Source: Gemmatimonadota bacterium (GTDB taxonomy: Bacteria; Gemmatimonadota; Gemmatimonadetes; Longimicrobiales; Gaopeijiaceae). From it: 64,000 nucleotides of DNA. Location: positions 1 to 64,000 of the forward strand of contig JAWKQN010000004.1 in NCBI GenBank assembly GCA_041390125.1, written 5' to 3'. The position numbers were made by a program, and so were the translations under genes. Shown in pieces: positions 1 to 9,031 of the stretch. The notes beneath the pieces were generated by a model that was not told the DNA's origin, searched no databases, and saw only the letters and a program-made list of their open reading frames with translations. Each line of letters opens with the position of its first letter. Within the stretch, counting starts at the first letter, position 1.

Positions 1-186
1 CTCCTCGGGCGCGATCTCCAGACCGGCGCTGCTCAACCCTGCGATGCGCAGGTCCACGTACGTGTCGATGAACACGTCGGCGCTGATGGTGCGCGCCGGG
101 CCGCCGGGGTCGCTGGAGTCGCAGGCGAGGAGCAATCCCGCCCCGGCCGCCGCCGCCAGGAGTCCGTGCGTGACGGCACGTCTCAT
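1..186 (-). CDS. Lipoprotein of unknown function, C-terminus cut by window edge
   Basis: Only the first 62 codons lie in the window; the rest continues past the left edge. The N-terminus is a short basic stretch, a hydrophobic run and a LLLAC lipobox, so the product should be exported and lipidated. The remainder (DSSDPGGP then a region rich in Ala, Asp and Ile) matches no family I recognise. Its ATG overlaps the TGA of the upstream transporter gene as ATGA, and GGAGG lies just ahead of it, so the two are probably translationally coupled. A role linked to the transporter is inference only. Confidence 0.7.
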   Translation of the reverse strand, partial: MRRAVTHGLLAAAAGAGLLLACDSSDPGGPARTISADVFIDTYVDLRIAGLSSAGLEIAPEE

Positions 187-2192
187 CGGGCCTCCATGGC
201 CCGGGTGGCCGCACGCCAGAGCAGGCCGCACAGCCCCACGAACACCAGCGTGCCGATCACCGGCGACGACCAGGCGGTGAACTCCGACCAGTGGTGCCCG
301 ATGACCCACCGGTCCGCGTTGGACGGATCGCCCGTGACGCGGGTCACGCCGTAGATGGCGCCGCCGATCAGGACCCCGACCAGGGCGGCTCCGGCGATGA
401 GGCCGGATGCGTACAGGACGCCCTGCTCGCGCTTCTCGGCCAGCACCTCCACCCCGTCGGCGTCCGTGCCTGCGCCCTCGTAGCGGCGCGTCAGGGCCTG
501 TCGCATGAGGCCGCCCACGAAGATGGGGGTCATGAGCGAGATGGGCAGATAGATCCCGACCGCGAGCGCGAGCGAAGGCAGCTTGAAGACCAGCTCGGCC
601 ACGGCGGCCAGCGCCGCCCCCAGCAGCACGAAGCCCCAGGGCAGCGACGCGTTGAGCACGCCGTCGATCACCAGGCTCATGAGCGTGGCCTGCGGGGCGG
701 GCAGGCCGTCGGCCGTGCCGATCCCGTAGGACTCGTTCAGCACCACCAGCACGGCGCCCATGACGGCGGCGGACGTGAGCACACCGATCAACTCGCCCAT
801 CTGTTGCAGCCGCGGCGTCGCGCCCAGCAGGAAGCCGGTCTTCAGGTCCTGCGAGGTGTCGCCCGCGATGGCCGCCGAGATGCACACCACGGCGCCCACG
901 GCCAGGACGGAGGCCTTGGCTGCGACCGACCCGTCGTTCAGCCCCAGCGCCACCCAGATCAAGGAGGTGAGGATGAGCGCGGCGATGGTCATGCCGGAGA
1001 CGGGATTGGAGGACGAGCCGATCAACCCCACGATGCGGCTGGAGACCGTCACGAAGAAGAAGCTGAACACCGCGATCAGCACCGCGCCCACGAGGTTGAC
1101 CGGGACACCCGGCCACAGCCAGAGCGCCACCGTGATCAGGCCGGCCAGGCCGAGCACCAGACCGAGCGGCAGATCCTGCTGGGTGCGGGGGACGTGGGCG
1201 CCCCCGCCGCCGCCCGTCTCCTTCATGCCGAGCTTGAAGCTCTCGACGATCGTGGGCAGGCTCTTGATGAGGGTGAGGATGCCGGCGCACCCCACCGCAC
1301 CCGCGCCCACGTAGCGGATGTAGTGGTTCCAGATGTCGCCCGACCCGAGGTCGGCCATGGGCGCGGTCGCCGGGTACACCACGTCGGTGCCACCCCAGGC
1401 GTTGATCAGGGGGATCAGCACCAGCCAGGCGAGCGCGCTCCCCCCGAACATGATGGCGGCGATGCGCGGTCCGATGATGAAGCCCACGCCCAGCAGCTCC
1501 GGGGTGAAGTCCCCACCGATCTGTGCCTTCCGCGGGAGCGCGAAGCTCGGGGACTCGTTCCAGAGCGACAGGCCGCGCCCGTTGGAGAGCACCTGGTACA
1601 GGGCGCCGACGCCGAGGCCCTCGAACAGCAACCGCGCCTTGGTGCCGCCCACCTCGCCCGCCACCTGGACCTCGGCGCAGGCGGTGCCTTCGGGATAGGG
1701 AAGCTTGCCGTGCTCGCGCGAGATCAGGTAGGAGCGCAGCGGGATCATGAAGAGCACGCCCAGCAGCCCCCCCAGGGCCGCGATCACCGAGATCTCCATG
1801 AGGCTGACGACGACGTCGGGATCGGTGCGCTGCCAGATGAAGAGCGCCGGCAGCGTGAAGATCACGCCGGCGGCGACGGACTCCCCGGCCGATCCCACGG
1901 TCTGGACGATGTTCGCCTCGAGGATCGTCCCGCGCTTCAGGGCCCGGAAGAGCGCCACGGCCATGACGGCGGCGGGGATGGAGGCGCTGACGGTGAGGCC
2001 CACGCGCAGGCCCAGGTAGGCGTTGGCCGCCCCGAACACGACGCCGAGCACGATCCCGAGTGCCACGGCCCGGAGTGTGAACTCCGCCGGGCTCTGGTCC
2101 GCCGGCACGTAGGGCCGGTAGCGGTCGCCCGGGATCTCCTCGTAGGCCTCCGGGGGCAGGCCCCGGCGGGCCGGAGCGTCGACGTGCGCCAT
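183..2192 (-). CDS. OPT-family oligopeptide transporter
   Basis: This 669-aa polytopic inner-membrane protein belongs to the oligopeptide transporter (OPT) superfamily, which moves small peptides or metal-chelate conjugates using the proton gradient. It opens with a soluble stretch carrying YEEIPGDRYRPYVP, which precedes TM1 in bacterial OPTs. Many hydrophobic helices follow, with family-typical stretches such as GAANAYLGLRVGLTVSASIP near residue 55 and KLPYPEGTACAEV near residue 150. ATG at 2192 is chosen because GGAGGG precedes it and it gives the expected family start; the open frame upstream is an antisense shadow. Its stop overlaps the start of the lipoprotein gene. The substrate cannot be read from sequence. 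Confidence 0.9.
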   Translation of the reverse strand: MAHVDAPARRGLPPEAYEEIPGDRYRPYVPADQSPAEFTLRAVALGIVLGVVFGAANAYLGLRVGLTVSASIPAAVMAVALFRALKRGTILEANIVQTVGSAGESVAAGVIFTLPALFIWQRTDPDVVVSLMEISVIAALGGLLGVLFMIPLRSYLISREHGKLPYPEGTACAEVQVAGEVGGTKARLLFEGLGVGALYQVLSNGRGLSLWNESPSFALPRKAQIGGDFTPELLGVGFIIGPRIAAIMFGGSALAWLVLIPLINAWGGTDVVYPATAPMADLGSGDIWNHYIRYVGAGAVGCAGILTLIKSLPTIVESFKLGMKETGGGGGAHVPRTQQDLPLGLVLGLAGLITVALWLWPGVPVNLVGAVLIAVFSFFFVTVSSRIVGLIGSSSNPVSGMTIAALILTSLIWVALGLNDGSVAAKASVLAVGAVVCISAAIAGDTSQDLKTGFLLGATPRLQQMGELIGVLTSAAVMGAVLVVLNESYGIGTADGLPAPQATLMSLVIDGVLNASLPWGFVLLGAALAAVAELVFKLPSLALAVGIYLPISLMTPIFVGGLMRQALTRRYEGAGTDADGVEVLAEKREQGVLYASGLIAGAALVGVLIGGAIYGVTRVTGDPSNADRWVIGHHWSEFTAWSSPVIGTLVFVGLCGLLWRAATRAMEAR

Positions 2193-2225
2193 GTCCCTCC
2201 CTCGTCTGGGGAATTCAGCCCGGGG

Positions 2226-2255
2226 AAGCTGGATCGGGCCCACGGAGGGCGTCAA
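2226..2255 (-). promoter_or_regulatory. Candidate promoter for the OPT gene
   Basis: On the minus strand TTGACG (2255-2250) is followed after 18 bp by CAGCTT (2231-2226), about 34 bp before the OPT start codon. The -35 is good; the -10 lacks the first T. Spacing and element type resemble the better site ahead of the IscA-like gene. Confidence 0.4.
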
Positions 2256-2384
2256 GCCGGAGCGGGAGCATGGCCCGGCCCTCCGGGGTAGCCAGCCGGA
2301 TCGCTCTCCGGGGCCCCCGACTCGGACCGCATGTGATGCCCGGGGGTTCCGGGCGTCCTCCCCGGGAAGGCAGGTGAGGTGTCG

Positions 2385-3839
2385 ATGAGCCGGTCGGTGT
2401 CGGGTCCCCGCGCGCGTCGGGGCGTCCTCGTGGTCTCGGCGCTCCTCGCCGGGTGCGCCGTCAATCCCGCCACGGGCGAGCGCGAGCTGTCGTTCGTCTC
2501 CGAGGCGCAGGAGATCCAGATGGGCCGGGAGGCGGACGCGCAGATCGTCGCCTCCCTCGGGCTGTACCCCGACTCCGCCGTGCAGCGCTATGTCCGTGGG
2601 CTGGGCCTGCGCATGGCGCAGGAGTCCGAACGGCCGAACCTGCCGTGGACGTTCCGGGTGGTCGACGACCCGGTCGTCAACGCCTTCGCGTTGCCGGGCG
2701 GCTTCGTCTACATCACCCGCGGCATCATGACCCACCTCACGTCGGAGGCCGAGCTGATGGGTGTGCTCGGCCACGAGATCGGGCACGTCACCGCCAAGCA
2801 CTCCGTCAACCAGATCAGCCGCCAGCAGCTGTACACGCTGGGGCTGGGCGTGGGCATGGTGTTCTCCGAGACCGTGCGCCAGTTCGGGGACGTCGCGATG
2901 CAGAGCCTCCAGCTCCTGTTCCTGAAGTACGGCCGCGACGACGAGCGCCAGGCGGACGAGCTGGGCTTCCGCTACATGACGGGGGAGGGATACGACCCGC
3001 GCGAGATGAGCCGCGTCTTCGACATGCTCGGTCAGATCAGCGCGCAGGGCGGGCAGCGCATTCCCGAGTGGCTCTCCACCCATCCCGACCCCGGCCGGCG
3101 CGCCGAGACGATCCTGGCCATGGCGCAGCAGGCCGGCGGCGTGCCTCCCAACGCGCTGGTGCGGCGCCCGGAGTACCTCCGCACCATCGACGGGGTGGTC
3201 TTCGGCCCGGACCCGCGGGAGGGGTACTTCGAGGACGGCGGCGTCTTCCTGCACCCGACGCTGCGCTTCGGGATCACGTTCCCGTCGGGCTGGCAGACGG
3301 TGAACCAGAAGCAGGCGGTGCAGGGCGTGAGCCCGGACCAGGACGCCATCGCCATGCTGACGCTCGCCGAGGGCGCCAGTGCCGCGCGCACGGCGCGCGA
3401 CGCGTTCCTGGGCCAGGAGGGCATCCAGGCCGTGGGGCGCTCGGAGCAGGCCATCGCGGGCCTGCCGGCGGCGTGGGCCGAGTTCACGGGTCAGACCGAG
3501 GACGGTACCCAGCTCCACGGGCTGGCCGCGTTCGTGGAGCATCGCGGTGCCGTGTTCCGGCTGCTGGGATACACGACGGAAGCACGATGGAGCGCCCGGG
3601 CGGGCGCGCTGGAGGCGTTCGCGCGCTCCTTCCGCCCCGTCAGCGATCCGGCGGTGCTCGGTGCGCAGCCCGATCGCGTGGACGTCGTGGAGGTGCCCAC
3701 CTCCATGAGCGTGCCCGAATTCCTGCGTCGCTTCCCGAGTTCGGTGCCGGAATCCACCGTGAGCCTGATCAACCAGTTCCAGGGCAATACCACGTTGGGT
3801 CGCGGCGAGCTGGCCAAGCGCGTGACCGGCGCCCGCTGA
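2385..3839 (+). CDS. M48-family metalloprotease lipoprotein
   Basis: A zinc-dependent peptidase of family M48, of the type that degrades or checks misfolded envelope proteins (BepA/YfgC relatives). The N-terminus ends in a LLAGC lipobox, so it is probably a lipoprotein. The zinc-binding HEIGH motif is at residues 130-134, with a downstream ERQADELGF segment supplying the third ligand. A C-terminal region of about 200 residues containing VPEFLRRFPSSVP is seen in long M48 proteins and may bind substrate or partner. ATG 2385 has GGTGAGG five bases upstream; GTG at 2379 in the same frame is an alternative. Length is about 484 aa, full for this class. Confidence 0.9.
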   Translation: MSRSVSGPRARRGVLVVSALLAGCAVNPATGERELSFVSEAQEIQMGREADAQIVASLGLYPDSAVQRYVRGLGLRMAQESERPNLPWTFRVVDDPVVNAFALPGGFVYITRGIMTHLTSEAELMGVLGHEIGHVTAKHSVNQISRQQLYTLGLGVGMVFSETVRQFGDVAMQSLQLLFLKYGRDDERQADELGFRYMTGEGYDPREMSRVFDMLGQISAQGGQRIPEWLSTHPDPGRRAETILAMAQQAGGVPPNALVRRPEYLRTIDGVVFGPDPREGYFEDGGVFLHPTLRFGITFPSGWQTVNQKQAVQGVSPDQDAIAMLTLAEGASAARTARDAFLGQEGIQAVGRSEQAIAGLPAAWAEFTGQTEDGTQLHGLAAFVEHRGAVFRLLGYTTEARWSARAGALEAFARSFRPVSDPAVLGAQPDRVDVVEVPTSMSVPEFLRRFPSSVPESTVSLINQFQGNTTLGRGELAKRVTGAR

Positions 3840-4035
3840 CGTCTGGCGTTCCGTCTGCGGCCGGCGCTGGCTCCGTTCTTGAACTTCGGACCGCACGGCG
3901 CAGCGGAGAGACGCTCCCTGCGCCGAAGTGACGCAGGACGCTGCCACTACGCGGCGCCTGCTGCCACAGTGACAGCGACGAACGGAGGGTGGCCGGGGCG
4001 ATGAGCGCGTCCCCGGCGCCGGAACGCGACGAGCG

Positions 4036-6648
4036 ATGATCAACTTCGAACGCTTGACCATGAAGGCCACCGAGGCGCTGCGCCTGGCGGCCAACGACGC
4101 CCGCGGGCGCGGCAATCCCGAGGTGGACGGACCGCACCTGCTCGGCGCCTTGCTGGAGCAGGAGGAGGGAATCGTCCTTCCCGTCCTGCAGAAGATCGGC
4201 GTGCAGGTGGACGGGGTGCGCGCGCGTGTGCAGGAGCGGATCGGCCGTCTGGCCAAGGTGAGCGGCGGCGCAGACCCGACCCTGTCGCGGGAGCTGCGCG
4301 CGGCGTTGGAGGCCGCGGAGAAGAAGGCGCGCGAGTTGGGAGACGAGTACGTCTCCACCGAGCACTTCCTCGTGGGGTTGGCCTCGGCCCGGGGGGACGC
4401 CCGCGCGATCCTGGAGGAGGCCGGCGCGGACGAGGACACCGTGCTGGAGGCGCTGGACACCGTTCGGGGCAGCCACCGCGTGACGGACCAGACGCCCGAG
4501 GACACGTACCGCGCCCTGGCCCGCTACAGCCGCGACCTCACGGATCTGGCGCGGCAGGGCAAGCTGGACCCCGTGATCGGCCGCGACGAGGAGATCCGGC
4601 GGGTCGTCAAGGTCCTGGCGCGACGCACGAAGAACAACCCGGTGCTCATCGGGGAGCCCGGGGTGGGGAAGACCGCGATCGTGGAGGGGCTGGCGCAGCG
4701 CATCGTCGCCGGTGACGTCCCGCAGAGCCTCGCCAACAAGAAGCTGATCTCCCTCGACATCTCGGCCATGCTCGCGGGCGCGAAGTACCGCGGCGAGTTC
4801 GAGGAGCGCATGAAGGCGGTGATGAAGGAGATCATCGACGCCGAGGGTCGCTATGTCGTCTTCATCGACGAGCTGCACACCATCGTCGGCGCCGGCGCCG
4901 CCGAAGGGGCCGTGGATGCGGGCAACATGCTCAAGCCTTCCCTGGCGCGAGGCGAGATGCAGCTCGTGGGTGCGACCACGTTGGACGAATACCGCAACCA
5001 CATCGAGAAGGACCCCGCGCTCGAGCGGCGCTTCATGCCCGTGTTCGTGGCGCCTCCCTCCGTGGAGGATGCCGTGGCCATCCTGCGGGGTCTGAAGGAG
5101 CGCTACGAGGTCCACCATGGCGTGCGCATCACCGACGACGCCATCGTGGCCGCGGCCAAGCTGTCGGATCGCTACATCGGCGGGCGCTTCCTGCCGGACA
5201 AGGCGATCGACCTGATCGACGAGGCCGCCAGCCGTCTGCGGATCGAGATCGACTCGCTTCCGCAGGAGATCGACGAGGTCGAGCGTCGCATCACGCAGCT
5301 CGAGATCGAGAAGGCCGCGTTGGCGCAGGAGAAGGAGTCGGGCGCCCTCCAGCGCAAGGAGGCCATCGAGGGCGAGCTCGCCGAGCTCAAGGAGCGCTCG
5401 TCCTCCATGAAGGCGCGCTGGCAGGCGGAGAAGGCGGCCATCGTGCGCATCCAGTCGCTCAAGGAGCGGGTGGACGAGCTCAAGGTGGAGGCGGACAAGG
5501 CCACGCGGACCGGCGATCTGGGAAGGGCGGCGGAGCTGCAGTACGGCGAGGTGCCCAAGACCGAGGCCGAACTGGTGAAGGCCGAGGGCCGCCTGCAGGA
5601 GCTCCAGAAGGACGGGAAGTTCCTGAAGGAGGAGGTGGACGAGGAGGACATCGCGGCGGTCGTGGCCGAATGGACCGGCATTCCTGTGAACCGCCTCATG
5701 GAGTCGGAGCGGCAGCGCCTGACGCACCTGGAGGACCTGCTCGCCGAGCGGGTCGTGGGGCAGCCGCAGGCGGTCGGTGTGGTGGCCAACGCGGTGCGGC
5801 GCTCGCGGGCCGGGCTGCAGGACCCGCACCGCCCCATCGGCTCGTTCATCTTCCTGGGTCCCACCGGGGTCGGGAAGACCGAGACGGCCCGCGCGCTCGC
5901 GGAGTTCCTGTTCGACGACGAGCGCGCCATCGTGCGGCTCGACATGTCCGAGTACATGGAGAAGCACGCCGTGGCCCGGATGATCGGCGCGCCACCCGGC
6001 TATGTCGGGTTCGAGGAGGGCGGCCAGCTCACGGAGGCCGTGCGGCGTCGGCCCCACTCCGTCGTCCTGTTCGACGAGATCGAGAAGGCGCACCCGGAGG
6101 TCTTCAACGTGCTGCTGCAGATCCTGGACGACGGTCGTCTGACCGACTCGCAGGGGCGCACGGTGGACTTCCGGAACACGGTGATCATCATGACCTCCAA
6201 CATCGGCAGCCCGCTCATCCTGGAGCGCTCGGGTTCGGAGGTGTGGGACCAGGTGGAGGCGGCGGTGCTCCAGGAGTTGCGGCGTCACTTCCGACCGGAG
6301 TTCATCAACCGGGTGGACGACATCGTCGTCTTCCAGCCTCTGGGCCGCGAGCAGCTCGGGCGCATCGTGGAGCTGCAGCTGCAGCGCCTCCAGGAGCTGG
6401 CCGACGAGTTGGGCGTGCGTCTGGACGTCAGTGACGGCGCCCGCGCCCGCATCACCGAGGAGGGCTACGACCCCGTGTTCGGGGCGCGGCCGCTCAAGCG
6501 GGCCATCCAGCGCCTGGTGCAGGACCCCCTCGCCCTGTACCTGCTCGACCACGAGGTTGAGGAGGGCACCGTGATCCGGGTGGACGCGGCACCCGGCGCC
6601 GAACGGCTCGTCTTCGAGCCGGTCGGCCCGACCGGGGCGACGGTCTGA
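4036..6648 (+). CDS. clpB: ATP-dependent disaggregase ClpB
   Basis: Hexameric AAA+ chaperone that pulls proteins out of aggregates together with DnaK. All parts are present in 870 aa: an N-terminal Clp_N repeat domain (about 1-145), NBD1 with Walker A GEPGVGKT at 206-213 and Walker B FIDE at 276-279, a long charged coiled-coil middle domain (about 410-525) that separates ClpB from ClpA and ClpC, and NBD2 with Walker A GPTGVGKT at 608-615 and Walker B LFDE at 678-681. The ClpP-docking loop of ClpA is not apparent. It is monocistronic. I could not find a convincing heat-shock promoter or CIRCE element upstream. Confidence 0.97.
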   Translation: MINFERLTMKATEALRLAANDARGRGNPEVDGPHLLGALLEQEEGIVLPVLQKIGVQVDGVRARVQERIGRLAKVSGGADPTLSRELRAALEAAEKKARELGDEYVSTEHFLVGLASARGDARAILEEAGADEDTVLEALDTVRGSHRVTDQTPEDTYRALARYSRDLTDLARQGKLDPVIGRDEEIRRVVKVLARRTKNNPVLIGEPGVGKTAIVEGLAQRIVAGDVPQSLANKKLISLDISAMLAGAKYRGEFEERMKAVMKEIIDAEGRYVVFIDELHTIVGAGAAEGAVDAGNMLKPSLARGEMQLVGATTLDEYRNHIEKDPALERRFMPVFVAPPSVEDAVAILRGLKERYEVHHGVRITDDAIVAAAKLSDRYIGGRFLPDKAIDLIDEAASRLRIEIDSLPQEIDEVERRITQLEIEKAALAQEKESGALQRKEAIEGELAELKERSSSMKARWQAEKAAIVRIQSLKERVDELKVEADKATRTGDLGRAAELQYGEVPKTEAELVKAEGRLQELQKDGKFLKEEVDEEDIAAVVAEWTGIPVNRLMESERQRLTHLEDLLAERVVGQPQAVGVVANAVRRSRAGLQDPHRPIGSFIFLGPTGVGKTETARALAEFLFDDERAIVRLDMSEYMEKHAVARMIGAPPGYVGFEEGGQLTEAVRRRPHSVVLFDEIEKAHPEVFNVLLQILDDGRLTDSQGRTVDFRNTVIIMTSNIGSPLILERSGSEVWDQVEAAVLQELRRHFRPEFINRVDDIVVFQPLGREQLGRIVELQLQRLQELADELGVRLDVSDGARARITEEGYDPVFGARPLKRAIQRLVQDPLALYLLDHEVEEGTVIRVDAAPGAERLVFEPVGPTGATV

Positions 6649-6772
6649 CGGCGGAACGCCGGACGGCCCGTCGCCACCGGTGTGGTACGGGACCTGCGTG
6701 GTGCCGATGCGACGATCGCCGGGGGCGGGCCGATGGCGGCCCGGGTGGAGGCGGTCCCTTCAGGAGGAAGGC

Positions 6773-7273
6773 GTGAGGACACTGGTGCTGGGCGCGCTCC
6801 TGCTCATGAGCGCGGGGTGCGTGACCCGACAGGTCTCCGGCTCGCGCGGGGCCGCTTCGGTGGCTCCGGCCCTGTCCGTGGAGACCTTCCTGGAGGCGGC
6901 CAACCGACGGGACCTGGAGACGATGGCCCGGATCTTCGGGACGGGGGACGGTCCCATCGGCGACACGGGCAGCACGTTCGGCTGCGCGTTCAAGAAGATG
7001 GGCTCGTGGATCGGGCTCGGGGACCGGTGCCTGACGCGGCCCGAGGTCGAGGTCCGCATGAACCTGATTGCCGACGTCCTCGCCAGCCAGCGGTATCAGC
7101 TGGGCGCCGACGAGCGGGTCGCCGGTCGCGAGCGGCCCACCACGCGCCTCCAGGTCACCCTGACCAAGGAGGGCCGCGAGGTGGAAGGCATTCCCTTCGT
7201 GGTGGTGCAGGGCGGGAGCGGGTCGTGGTACATCGAGGAGATCGGCCTCGACCGGGTGACCGCCTCGCGCTGA
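6773..7273 (+). CDS. Small lipoprotein of unknown function
   Basis: A 166-aa exported protein whose N-terminus runs to a LLLMSAGC lipobox. GTG at 6773 is taken as the start because AGGAGGAAG lies directly before it and the signal peptide begins at once; a longer frame begins upstream at 6680 but lacks signal character. The mature part starts with SVETFLEAANRRDLETMARI, an opening seen in NTF2-like and DUF4878-like lipoproteins, and has two cysteines near the middle. It ends facing the epimerase gene, with a GC-rich hairpin between them. No function is assigned. Confidence 0.75.
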   Translation: MRTLVLGALLLMSAGCVTRQVSGSRGAASVAPALSVETFLEAANRRDLETMARIFGTGDGPIGDTGSTFGCAFKKMGSWIGLGDRCLTRPEVEVRMNLIADVLASQRYQLGADERVAGRERPTTRLQVTLTKEGREVEGIPFVVVQGGSGSWYIEEIGLDRVTASR

Positions 7274-7291
7274 AGCCGTAGCGCCCCACGC

Positions 7292-7310
7292 GCGCCCGGA
7301 CCCCGGGCGC
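7292..7310. terminator. GC hairpin between convergent genes
   Basis: Perfect 8-bp arms GCGCCCGG (7292-7299) and CCGGGCGC (7303-7310) around a 3-nt centre, in the 55-bp gap between the stop codons of the small lipoprotein and the epimerase. It could end transcription from both sides. There is no T-tract, so intrinsic termination is unproven. Confidence 0.5.
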
Positions 7311-7328
7311 AGGTCACGGGGCCGACGT

Positions 7329-7748
7329 TCAGCCGGCGGCTTCCACGAGCTCCGTGAGCACCCGTCCCGTGGACTCCGGGTGCAGGAAGGCGACCCGGTG
7401 CCCGAAGGCGCCGGGTCTGGGCACGCGGTCGATGAGGCGTACCCCCTCGCCGGCCAGGCGGTCGAGCTCCTCCGCCAGGTCGTCCACCGCGAACGCGAGG
7501 TGGTGCAGCCCCGGCCCGCGCCGGTCCAGGAACCGGGCCACCGTGCTGGACGGATCCGTGGGCTCGAGGAGTTCCACCAGCCCCACGAAGCAGACCCGGA
7601 CCTTCTGGCTCTCGACGGTCTCGATGGGGGAACCCGGGGTGCCCGCCATGCGTTCGTAGAGCGGTAGGACGTCCCGGATGGACGGGACCGCGACACCGAC
7701 ATGGTGGAGCCGCCGTCCGGCGGTGGGGTGCGGGCTCGGTGTCTCCAT
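7329..7748 (-). CDS. mce: Methylmalonyl-CoA epimerase
   Basis: Vicinal-oxygen-chelate fold enzyme that interconverts (R)- and (S)-methylmalonyl-CoA in propionate, odd-chain and branched-chain carbon catabolism. The 139-aa protein has the two expected VOC modules: LHHVGVAVPSI at the N-terminus (first metal His) and GLHHLAFAVDD in the middle (later metal His), with a closing RVAFLHPESTGRVLTELVE segment that supplies the glutamate ligand. Length is normal. It stands alone; no mutase gene is in the window. A general glyoxalase-type VOC protein is the alternative, but the spacing of the motifs favours the epimerase. Confidence 0.85.
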   Translation of the reverse strand: METPSPHPTAGRRLHHVGVAVPSIRDVLPLYERMAGTPGSPIETVESQKVRVCFVGLVELLEPTDPSSTVARFLDRRGPGLHHLAFAVDDLAEELDRLAGEGVRLIDRVPRPGAFGHRVAFLHPESTGRVLTELVEAAG

Positions 7749-7761
7749 CCTGGGTGTCCGA

Positions 7762-7770
7762 TGTTAGGTT
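7762..7770 (+). promoter_or_regulatory. Extended -10 element ahead of trxA
   Basis: TGTTAGGTT fits a TG-N extended -10 (TG then TAGGTT) about 60 bp before the trxA start. No clear -35 is seen at the usual distance, which is tolerated for extended -10 promoters. Confidence 0.4.
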
Positions 7771-7832
7771 TGACCGACGGTGGTGCCGCGCAGCAGGCGG
7801 GCCACGACGAGCGTGGAGATCAGGAGATCATG

Positions 7833-8168
7833 ATGGCCGAGAGTGCGAACCTGCTTACCGTAACGGACCAGTCCTGGGCCCAACAGATCGAGGGTGCGGA
7901 GGGCGTGGCCATGGTCGACTTCTGGGCCGTCTGGTGTGGTCCGTGTCGACTGATCGCGCCGTTCATCGACCAGATCGCCGACGAATACAACGACCAGGGC
8001 GTCACGGTGGGCAAGCTGGACGTGGACAACAACCCGGAGGTGGCCGCCCGCTTCGGCGTGCGTTCCATCCCCAGCGTGCTGTTCTTCAAGGACGGCCAGC
8101 ACGTCGACACGGTCGTGGGCGCGGTGCCCAAGGCGGTGCTCGAGCAGAAGCTCAAGCAGCACCTGTAG
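7833..8168 (+). CDS. trxA: Thioredoxin
   Basis: Cytosolic thiol-disulfide reductase of 111 aa. The active site WCGPC is at C35/C38, preceded by the usual VDFWA strand, and the cis-proline segment RSIPSVLFFKDG follows at the right distance. There is no signal peptide. Two ATGs stand in tandem (7830 and 7833); the second is chosen because AGGAG is six bases upstream. It is transcribed divergently from the epimerase and is followed 29 bp later by rsmI, so the two may be co-transcribed. Its electron donor, thioredoxin reductase, is not in the window. Confidence 0.95.
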   Translation: MAESANLLTVTDQSWAQQIEGAEGVAMVDFWAVWCGPCRLIAPFIDQIADEYNDQGVTVGKLDVDNNPEVAARFGVRSIPSVLFFKDGQHVDTVVGAVPKAVLEQKLKQHL

Positions 8169-8197
8169 TCCCGGAGCACGAAGGGGCCGACCGCGGC

Positions 8198-9031
8198 GTG
8201 GCCGAGCTCTATCTCGTCAGCACACCGATCGGCAACCTCGCGGACGTCACGCTCCGCGCGCTCGACACCTTGCGGCGTGTCGATCTCGTCCTGGCGGAGG
8301 ACACCCGGCGCACCCGGATCCTCCTCGACCACCACGGGATCGGCACGCCGTTGTCGTCCCTGCACGAGCACAACGAGGCTCGACGGGTCGAGTCGGTGTT
8401 GGAGCGTCTCGCGGACGGGGGGACCGTGGCGCTCGTCTCGGACGCGGGCACACCGCTCGTCTCCGACCCGGGCAGCCGTCTGGTCCGCAGCGTGGTGGAG
8501 GCCGGCCACCCGGTCGTGCCCATCCCCGGTCCCTCCGCCGTCCTGGCCGCGCTGGTCGCCTCCGGTCTGCCGGGCGAGCGCTTCACCTTCCTGGGATTCG
8601 CCCCGCGCAAGGGGGCCGAGCGCCAGCGAACCCTCGAGCGCGTGTCTGCATCCGAGGAGACATGCGTCCTCTTCGAGGCGCCGCCCCGGCTGGTCCGGCT
8701 CCTGACCGACCTGGCCGAGGCGTGTGGCGAGGACCGGGAGGCGTGCGTGGCCCGCGAGGTGACGAAGATGCACGAGGAGTTCCGGCGCGGCGTCCTGCGG
8801 GAGCTGGCCGATCACTACCAGGCGCACCCGCCGCGGGGGGAGGTCACGCTGGTCGTGGCTCCGTCCGCCCCGCGCGGGGTAGAGGACCCCGACATCGAGG
8901 CGAGCGCGCGGGCGCTGCTGGCCGAAGGGCTCCGGCCGAGCCAGGCGGCCCAGGCGCTGAGCCAGCGGCTTGGCATCTCCCGCAACCACGCCTATCGTGT
9001 CGTCCAATCCCTGGCAGGTCGTGATCCATGA
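8198..9031 (+). CDS. rsmI: 16S rRNA (cytidine-1402-2'-O)-methyltransferase RsmI
   Basis: SAM-dependent methyltransferase of the TP_methylase (tetrapyrrole methylase) family that methylates the ribose of C1402 in 16S rRNA in the decoding centre. The N-terminal LYLVSTPIGNLADVTLRAL is the family signature, followed by LAEDTRRTRILL, the glycine-rich DAGTPLVSDPG and VPIPGPSAVLAAL. The C-terminal helical part ending SQRLGISRNHAYR is also typical. 277 aa from a GTG start, chosen because it begins the conserved first strand. The stop overlaps the next start as ATGA. Confidence 0.95.
   Translation: MAELYLVSTPIGNLADVTLRALDTLRRVDLVLAEDTRRTRILLDHHGIGTPLSSLHEHNEARRVESVLERLADGGTVALVSDAGTPLVSDPGSRLVRSVVEAGHPVVPIPGPSAVLAALVASGLPGERFTFLGFAPRKGAERQRTLERVSASEETCVLFEAPPRLVRLLTDLAEACGEDREACVAREVTKMHEEFRRGVLRELADHYQAHPPRGEVTLVVAPSAPRGVEDPDIEASARALLAEGLRPSQAAQALSQRLGISRNHAYRVVQSLAGRDP

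Noticed and set aside
3878..3910. CTTGAA at 3878-3883 as a heat-shock sigma-32 -35 box for clpB
   Set aside because: No CCCCAT-like -10 follows at 13-17 bp, and no inverted CIRCE repeat is present.
183..4505. Very long minus-strand open frame running through the OPT gene into M48 and clpB
   Set aside because: The part upstream of 2192 has no membrane-protein character, lies opposite well-supported genes, and has the Arg/Ser/Pro composition of antisense frames in high-GC DNA.
3769..6552. A 927-codon open frame antisense to clpB
   Set aside because: Composition (Leu, Arg, His, Gln) is that of reverse-complemented Glu/Lys-rich coding sequence. clpB is complete on the other strand.
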